Part shown: positions 59,217 through 64,000 of the stretch, piece by piece | How the letters are laid out: each line of letters opens with the position of its first letter | How positions within the stretch are numbered: the stretch's first letter is position 1 | Origin: Bradyrhizobium jicamae | GTDB lineage: Bacteria > Pseudomonadota > Alphaproteobacteria > Rhizobiales > Xanthobacteraceae | DNA length: 64,000 bases | Assembly (NCBI RefSeq): GCF_018130695.1 | Contig: NZ_JAFCJX010000025.1 | Location: 58,444 to 122,443, forward strand | Reading direction: 5' to 3' | Made by a program: the position numbers and the translations under genes | Notes under the pieces: model-generated | What the model saw: only the letters and a program-made list of their open reading frames with translations | What the model was told of the DNA's origin: nothing | Database searches by the model: none

Positions 59217-60059
59217 ATGGCCTCGCCCCCGCAGACTGCACCACATTTATTCGACCGCGCGCTCTTGCGTGCGCATCAGGCGCGTGCGCGGCGCGATGGA
59301 GCGGTGACGTTCCTGCTCGAGCGCGCGGTCGAGGACACGCTGGATCGGCTGGCGGCGGTGGCGCGGCAATTCTCCGCGGCGGCCGATGTCGGCACGCCCG
59401 AGGCCGCCGTGGAAGCGGCGCTGCGCGGACGCGTCGCGTCGATCGAACGGGTCGATCTTGGCGACACCGAGTCGCTGCGGCTTGCACCTGAATCGCGCGA
59501 TCTCGTGGTCTCCGCGCTCGCTCTGCAGTTCGTTAACGACCTGCCTGGCGTGCTGGCGCAGATCCGCCGCGCGCTCAAACCCGACGGGCTGTTGCTGGCG
59601 GCGATGCTCGGCGGCGATACGTTGACCGAACTTCGCCAGAGCTTTGCCGCGGCGGAAGCCGAATGCGAGGGCGGGGTGTCGCCGCGCGTGATCCCGTTCG
59701 CCGATCTGCGCGACGTCGGGGCGCTGTTGCAGCGCGCGGGCTTTGCGCTGCCGGTCACCGATGTCGACCGCGTCGTGGTGCGCTATGCCAGCGTATTCGC
59801 GCTGATGGCCGATCTCAGGCGGATGGGCGCGACCAACATCATGTTCGAGCGCCGCCGCACCCCGACCCGCCGCGCCACGATGCTGCGCATGGCCGAGATC
59901 TACGCCGAGCGTTTCGCCGATGCAGATGGTCGCATCCGCGCCACCTTCGACATCGTCTTTCTGTCCGGCTGGGCCCCGCATGAGAGCCAGCAGAAGCCGC
60001 TGCAGCCGGGCTCGGCGAAGGCGAGCCTGGAGGCGGCGGTGAAGGGGCGCAAGCCATAG
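59217..60059 (+). CDS. SAM-dependent methyltransferase, BioC/NDUFAF5-like
   Basis: A 280-residue methyltransferase. The SAM-binding region is degenerate compared with typical class I enzymes, but DLVVSALALQFVNDLPGVLAQIRRALKPDGLLLAAMLGGDTLTELRQSF and the C-terminal RRMGATNIMFERRRTPTRRATMLRMAEIYAERFA match the alphaproteobacterial NDUFAF5 homologue. That family is linked to complex I assembly. In this protein motif I is not clear, so SAM binding needs checking. Confidence 0.8.
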   Translation: MASPPQTAPHLFDRALLRAHQARARRDGAVTFLLERAVEDTLDRLAAVARQFSAAADVGTPEAAVEAALRGRVASIERVDLGDTESLRLAPESRDLVVSALALQFVNDLPGVLAQIRRALKPDGLLLAAMLGGDTLTELRQSFAAAEAECEGGVSPRVIPFADLRDVGALLQRAGFALPVTDVDRVVVRYASVFALMADLRRMGATNIMFERRRTPTRRATMLRMAEIYAERFADADGRIRATFDIVFLSGWAPHESQQKPLQPGSAKASLEAAVKGRKP

Positions 60060-60154
60060 CAACAGTACGGCAGCAGCGGAATGGCGGCCGATGGCATCGC
60101 CGCCCGTGGGCATCATGACCCGGATGTCGAACGTTAGCGGCTGCTGACCAGGAG

Positions 60155-60250
60155 TCTTGTTTCTGTTTGTGTCTTCTGTGATCGAGATAAGTTCTGCTTA
60201 ATTTGTTACCGCCACGATGGGGCAACCCAACGAGATCGACGGCAGAACCA
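60155..60250 (+). promoter_or_regulatory. Duplicated 5' region of the first TadG-like gene
   Basis: A 96-bp stretch (CTTGTTTCTGT...TTCTGTGATCGAGATAAG...TTGTTACCGCCACGATGGG...GACGGCAGAACC) matching 62335-62429 at most positions up to the start codon. It holds the promoter and ribosome site of the first vWA gene. Confidence 0.7.
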
Positions 60251-61822
60251 ATGAGTAGCTTGTTTCGGGCCATTCGCCGTTTCCGCTGCAACCGCTCTGG
60301 CAACATCGCAGTCATTTTCGCCCTTGCATGCGTTCCGCTGATTTCGGCGGTAGGTTGCGCCGTCGACTATTCGATGGCGGCCCGCATCAAGGCCAAGCTG
60401 CAGTCGGCGGCGGACGGTGCCGCGGTCGCCGCGATCTCACAGAAATCGCCTGGCTTCGTCGCCGCCTCGGCCATGACGGGAAATGGCTCGGTCTCCGCCG
60501 GCGTGATCGACGCCAACCATGTCTTTGACGGCAACATGAACCAGGTCACCGGCGTGAGCAATATTTCGCGCACGAGCACGGTGACGAAGACCGGGATTCA
60601 ACTGGCTTCCAAGCTGACGTTCACGGCCGACGTTCCCACCACGTTCCTGAAAGTTATCAACTTTCAGAAGCTCACGGTTTCGGGCAGCTCGAGCGCCTCG
60701 GCGTCGCTGCCGCCCTACCTCGACTTCTATCTCACGCTCGACGTGTCGGGATCGATGGGCCTGCCATCGACGACGTCGGAGGCGGTGCGGATGCAGAACA
60801 TCAACCCTGACAATTACCGGCAGTACCCGACGGGTTGCACGCTCGCCTGCCATTTTTCGCCGCAGAACAGCGCCTGCACCGACAGCGGGACGCAGGCCTA
60901 TCCGACCAACAATTACTGTCTCGGCTATGCAATCTCGCGCGTCAGCCAAAGCGGATATGCGGGCCTGCTGTCCAATACCACGGTGAATTCGACCTATCCC
61001 TCGGGCAAGAAGCTACCGTCCTCGATCGTATCGGGCCTACCGAATTCGCTGTATACGAATCTGGCGACGGTTGCCAACTGTCCCAGTGCTGGCACGGATT
61101 CCTGTATCCAGTTGCGGCTCGATGCAGTCGGCTACGCCGTGAACCAGTTGTTCATCACGGCCAACAGCAGCATGAAGGTCACCAACCAGTTCCGGATCGG
61201 TCTCTACCCCTTCATCCGGTATCTTTATGGGACCTATTATCCGCTGACCTCGAGTATCAATGGCTCCTCGACCAATTCCTCGACCATCAACTATGCCGCT
61301 GCGAACCTGGCTTCGCTGCTCGATACCAACATGGATTCGAATCTCGGCTCCGGCGGCACACATATCGATACGGCGCTGACCGGCGTGAACACCCTGATCG
61401 CGTCCGTCGGCGACGGCAGTTCGTCGATCAGTACGATACCTTATGTCTTCCTCGTCACCGACGGCGCACAGGATCCGCAGGTGAAAGGTGTTCCCAACGG
61501 CGGCTGGTCCGGCAGCAACCATGCCACCACGGTTGATCTGCAGGGCAGCTTGTCGACGGTGCCCTCCTGCGAGGCCCTCAAGAGTCGCGGCATCATCGTG
61601 TCGGTGCTGTATATTCCCTATCAGCCGATCAATCCGGTGAACGCGTCTTTTGCCGGCGACGAGGACGACTACGCCAACTGGAATGTCCCGTATATTCCGG
61701 CCAGCCTGCAGAAATGCGCCTCGCCCGGCTTCTTCTATACCGCGAATACGCCCAGTGACATCACGGCGGCGCTGAACGCCATGTTCAATCACGCACTGAC
61801 GACGGCGCATATCACCAGGTAA
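60251..61822 (+). CDS. TadE/TadG-like protein with von Willebrand factor A domain (first copy)
   Basis: A 523-residue protein. N-terminal FRCNRSGNIAVIFALACVPLISAVGCAVDYS with one TM (about 17-38) is the TadG/TadE pilin-like segment. The vWA domain starts about residue 158 with MIDAS DVSGSMG, and later SSGGTHIDTALTGVNTLIASVGDG and ITAALNAMFNHA. Tad proteins form Flp pili and the related TadG is an envelope protein; there are no tad pilus genes in the window. Its promoter is duplicated upstream of the second copy at 62430. MutT is between them. Confidence 0.87.
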   Translation: MSSLFRAIRRFRCNRSGNIAVIFALACVPLISAVGCAVDYSMAARIKAKLQSAADGAAVAAISQKSPGFVAASAMTGNGSVSAGVIDANHVFDGNMNQVTGVSNISRTSTVTKTGIQLASKLTFTADVPTTFLKVINFQKLTVSGSSSASASLPPYLDFYLTLDVSGSMGLPSTTSEAVRMQNINPDNYRQYPTGCTLACHFSPQNSACTDSGTQAYPTNNYCLGYAISRVSQSGYAGLLSNTTVNSTYPSGKKLPSSIVSGLPNSLYTNLATVANCPSAGTDSCIQLRLDAVGYAVNQLFITANSSMKVTNQFRIGLYPFIRYLYGTYYPLTSSINGSSTNSSTINYAAANLASLLDTNMDSNLGSGGTHIDTALTGVNTLIASVGDGSSSISTIPYVFLVTDGAQDPQVKGVPNGGWSGSNHATTVDLQGSLSTVPSCEALKSRGIIVSVLYIPYQPINPVNASFAGDEDDYANWNVPYIPASLQKCASPGFFYTANTPSDITAALNAMFNHALTTAHITR

Positions 61823-61840
61823 CGATCTGCGCGTTACCGG

Positions 61841-62251
61841 CTACAGCAACAAATCGATCAGATGCGGCAGCAGCGGGATGTCCGCCGGCGGCATCGGATA
61901 GTCGCGCAACTTGTTGGCGCGGACCCAGGCGAGGTTCTGGCCTTCGCGCGCCACCACGGTGCCTTCCCAGCGCCGGCAGATGTAGAGCGGCATCAAGAGA
62001 TGGAAGGTCTCGTAGGCGTGGCTGGCGAAGGTCAGCGGCGCGAGGCACGGCTCGGCCACGGTGATGCCGATCTCCTCATGCAGTTCGCGGATCAGCGTCT
62101 GCTCCGGCCGCTCGCCGGGCTCGATCTTGCCGCCGGGGAATTCCCAGAGGCCGGCGAGCGCCTTGCCCTCGGGGCGCTGCGCCAGCAGCACGCGCTTGTC
62201 GGCGTCGACCAGCGCGCAGGCGACGACGAGGGTCAGTTTGATGTCAGCCAT
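61841..62251 (-). CDS. mutT: MutT-type Nudix hydrolase (8-oxo-dGTP diphosphatase)
   Basis: A 136-residue Nudix enzyme. The Nudix box is GGKIEPGERPEQTLIRELHE with EEIG following. This and the N-terminal VACALVDADKRVLLAQRPEGKALAGLWEFPGG match MutT, which sanitises oxidised dGTP. Start at 62251; weak ribosome site. It is placed between the two vWA genes on the opposite strand. Confidence 0.93.
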   Translation of the reverse strand: MADIKLTLVVACALVDADKRVLLAQRPEGKALAGLWEFPGGKIEPGERPEQTLIRELHEEIGITVAEPCLAPLTFASHAYETFHLLMPLYICRRWEGTVVAREGQNLAWVRANKLRDYPMPPADIPLLPHLIDLLL

Positions 62252-62334
62252 GTCAGGAGTGCCCTGCGATCCGCAATTTCCCGGTGTCCAAGTAAAGAAG
62301 TCATTAACCAGCAATTGGTGCGGCGCCAAAGGGT

Positions 62335-62429
62335 TTTGTTTCAATTCATGTTTTCTGTAATCGGGATAAGCTCCCTTTAATCGGTTACCGTCACGGTGGG
62401 CAAATCCATCGAGATTGCCGACAGAACCC
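62335..62429 (+). promoter_or_regulatory. Duplicated 5' region of the second TadG-like gene
   Basis: 95-bp near copy of 60155-60250, TTTGTTTCAATTC...TTCTGTAATCGGGATAAG...GGTTACCGTCACGGTGGG...GCCGACAGAACC, directly before the ATG at 62430. The conservation up to the start codon, across non-coding DNA, argues for shared regulation or recent duplication. Confidence 0.7.
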
Positions 62430-63758
62430 ATGCGCACCTTGTTTCAGGCCCTCAGCCGCTTTCGCCGCGACCGCTCCGGCAATATCGCCATCATCTTCGC
62501 GCTCGCCGCCCTGCCGATCGTCACCGCGGTCGGCTGTGCGGTCGATTATTCCCGCGCCAACCAGATCCGCAGCAAGCTGATATCGGCGGCCGACGCCGCC
62601 AGCGTCGGCTCGCTCGCCAAGGCCTCGCCGGCCTTCATCGCCGCCGGCTCGATGACCTCGGACGGCTCGATCGCCGTCGGCGTTGCAGACGCGACCAAGA
62701 TCTTCAACGGCAACGTCTTCAATCAGAACGGCTACACGCTCACCAACCTCTCACCAACCGTGACCAAGACCGGCAACGTCATCACCTCGACGGTGAGCTT
62801 CACGGCCAACGTGCCGACCATGTTCCTCGGCGTGATCGGCCGCAAGACGATGTCGGTCGGGGGATCGTCGACCTCGACCGCCAATCTGCCGCTCTATATC
62901 GACTTCTATCTGCTGCTCGACAATTCGCCGTCGATGGGCGTGGCGGCGACGCCGACCGACGTGACCACCATGGTCAACAACACGTCGGACAAATGCGCCT
63001 TCGCCTGTCACGACTACAACGATCCCAACAACTACTACAATCTCGCCAAGACGCTCGGCGTCACCACCCGGATCGACGTGCTGCGCAGTGCGACCCAGCA
63101 GCTGATGGATACGGCGGCGGCCACCGCGACCTATTCCAACCAGTTCCGGATGGCGATCTACGATTTCGGCGCCTCGTCGAAGACCATCGGCCTGCGCGCG
63201 CTGTTCTCGCTGTCGTCGAGCCTGAGCAGCGCCAAGAGCGCGGCCGGCAACATCGACCTGATGGGCGTCTACGGCAACAACGATGCCTATACCGCCGACA
63301 AGGATACGCCGTTCACGACGTCACTTCCGGCGATGAACCTCCAGATCAGCGCGCCGGGGGCGGGCACGTCGTCGGCGCCGCTCAAATATCTGTTCTTCGT
63401 CTCCGACGGCGTCGCGGATGAATACAACCCGGCCTGCCTGAAGAAAACGGTCAGCGGTGGCCGCTGCCAGTCGCCGATCGATCCGACGCTGTGCACCGCC
63501 ATCAAGACGCGCGGCATCAAGATCGCGGTGCTCTACACCACCTATCTGCAGCTGCCGACCAACTCCTGGTACATGAGCTACATCGATCCCTTCAACAAGG
63601 GACCGTTCGGCCCGTCGCCGAACAGCGAGATCGCGCAGAACATGCAGAGCTGCGCCTCGCCGGGCCTGTATTTCGAGGTCAGCCCGACCCAGGGCATCTC
63701 GGCCGCGATGAACGCGCTGTTCCAGAAGGCGGTGGCTGACGCGCGGATCTCGAGCTGA
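62430..63758 (+). CDS. TadE/TadG-like protein with von Willebrand factor A domain (second copy)
   Basis: A 442-residue paralogue of the gene at 60251. N-terminal FRRDRSGNIAIIFALAALPIVTAVGCAVDYS with TM about 17-37, then vWA with MIDAS DNSPSMG at about 170 and the C-terminal FFVSDGVADEY, ISAAMNALFQKA. The central part is shorter than in the first copy. Start at 62430 gives the same N-terminus as the paralogue. Role unknown, probably cell-surface. Confidence 0.87.
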   Translation: MRTLFQALSRFRRDRSGNIAIIFALAALPIVTAVGCAVDYSRANQIRSKLISAADAASVGSLAKASPAFIAAGSMTSDGSIAVGVADATKIFNGNVFNQNGYTLTNLSPTVTKTGNVITSTVSFTANVPTMFLGVIGRKTMSVGGSSTSTANLPLYIDFYLLLDNSPSMGVAATPTDVTTMVNNTSDKCAFACHDYNDPNNYYNLAKTLGVTTRIDVLRSATQQLMDTAAATATYSNQFRMAIYDFGASSKTIGLRALFSLSSSLSSAKSAAGNIDLMGVYGNNDAYTADKDTPFTTSLPAMNLQISAPGAGTSSAPLKYLFFVSDGVADEYNPACLKKTVSGGRCQSPIDPTLCTAIKTRGIKIAVLYTTYLQLPTNSWYMSYIDPFNKGPFGPSPNSEIAQNMQSCASPGLYFEVSPTQGISAAMNALFQKAVADARISS

Positions 63759-63765
63759 CGCCGCT

Positions 63766-63895
63766 TCACCTCGCCCCGCTTGCGGGGAGAGGTCGATCGC
63801 ATCGCAGATGCGATCGGGTGAGGGGGAGTCTCCGCGTACTGTCTGCGGGCGATTTTGCGGATGCAGCCCCTCACCCCAACCCTCTCAGCGCGAGC
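63766..63895 (+). repeat. CTCTCCCC-type palindromic intergenic element
   Basis: CACCTCGCCCCGCTTGCGGGG hairpin, a GATCGCATCGCAGATGCGATC stem, then CTCACCCCAACCCTCTC. Same family as 16695-16856. The last 100 bases of the window (63896-64000) show no gene. Confidence 0.72.
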
Positions 63896-64000
63896 TTTGC
63901 TCGTCGCGGCCCCGTAAAGAACGGCTGTCCAATTCACACATCTTGCGGAGGAATTTGATCGCTGATTCCGTGAGTTGAGTGATGATTCGCGGGAGAGAGC

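Noticed and set aside
1..64000. tRNA, rRNA or riboswitch genes
   Set aside because: I saw no cloverleaf with CCA-type end, no rRNA sequence and no known riboswitch core by eye. A covariance-model scan would be needed to be certain.

Overview
The window is high-GC DNA from an alphaproteobacterium. It most resembles the Bradyrhizobium / Nitrobacteraceae branch of the Hyphomicrobiales, judging from the IspG, Zur, GFA, AsmA and Omp31-type proteins, the many short secreted or basic orphan proteins, and several families of palindromic intergenic repeats. It reads as ordinary chromosome with one small accessory patch (about 35.5-37.95 kb) and one decayed insertion sequence (29.95-31.31 kb). No rRNA, tRNA or CRISPR array was recognised. 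The assignment rests on protein and repeat character, not on a database search.

Layout. 0-2.4 kb: a MarR-EmrA-EmrB drug-efflux operon on the minus strand, cut by the left edge. 2.5-5 kb: Zur, a DMT exporter and a rhodanese. 5.2-7.6 kb: ispG and a TauD-type dioxygenase. 7.7-10.5 kb: a tiny double-glycine (bacteriocin-like) peptide gene, an outer-membrane beta-barrel gene and a Rieske oxygenase. The peptide and barrel genes carry near-identical 50-bp promoter elements. 10.6-14.6 kb: Na+/H+ antiporter, Tat-type class A beta-lactamase, NTF2-like protein, GFA protein and a lipoprotein. 14.7-19 kb: a caspase-like protein with an intact His/Cys pair, and oligopeptidase B. 19.1-23.3 kb: an ABC importer operon (ATPase, binding protein, fused permease). 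23.5-28.7 kb: class V aminotransferase, LssY_C protein, secreted nuclease and a 575-residue protein of unknown function. 29.0-31.3 kb: a caspase-fold protein without catalytic residues, then the dead IS481-like element.

31.5-35.5 kb: an orphan efflux adaptor, a methyltransferase and a winged-helix/TolB-like/TPR regulator. 35.5-37.95 kb: the accessory patch. It has an excalibur-domain protein lying between two copies of the 3' end of the TPR gene, followed by a DarT-DarG toxin-antitoxin (phage-defence type) pair. 38.2-45.4 kb: a small basic protein, a cold-shock protein, an adenylate cyclase, AsmA, a Crp/Fnr regulator and an NTF2-like protein. 45.5-52.3 kb: an RND efflux pump with its adaptor, an OmpA-like protein, and a second catalytically dead caspase-fold protein with a proline-rich linker and TPRs. 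52.5-58.7 kb: an AHL-lactonase-like hydrolase, a 6PGDH-type dehydrogenase, a small secreted protein, two DMT transporters, and the DUF1178 / nitrilase / glutaredoxin / ComF cluster. 58.8-63.8 kb: NIPSNAP, a methyltransferase, two paralogous TadG-like vWA proteins with duplicated 5' regions, and a MutT hydrolase between them.

Three signals stand out. There are three caspase-fold proteins in 38 kb, one with intact catalytic residues and two that are paralogues sharing the same His-to-Tyr and Cys-to-Ser changes. Three TGTGA-N6-(T/A)CACA boxes occur, one just upstream of the window's own Crp/Fnr gene and the other two in the intergenic regions upstream of the two dead caspase genes. The bacteriocin-like peptide and the neighbouring porin-like gene share an upstream element. 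All three are inferences from sequence patterns.
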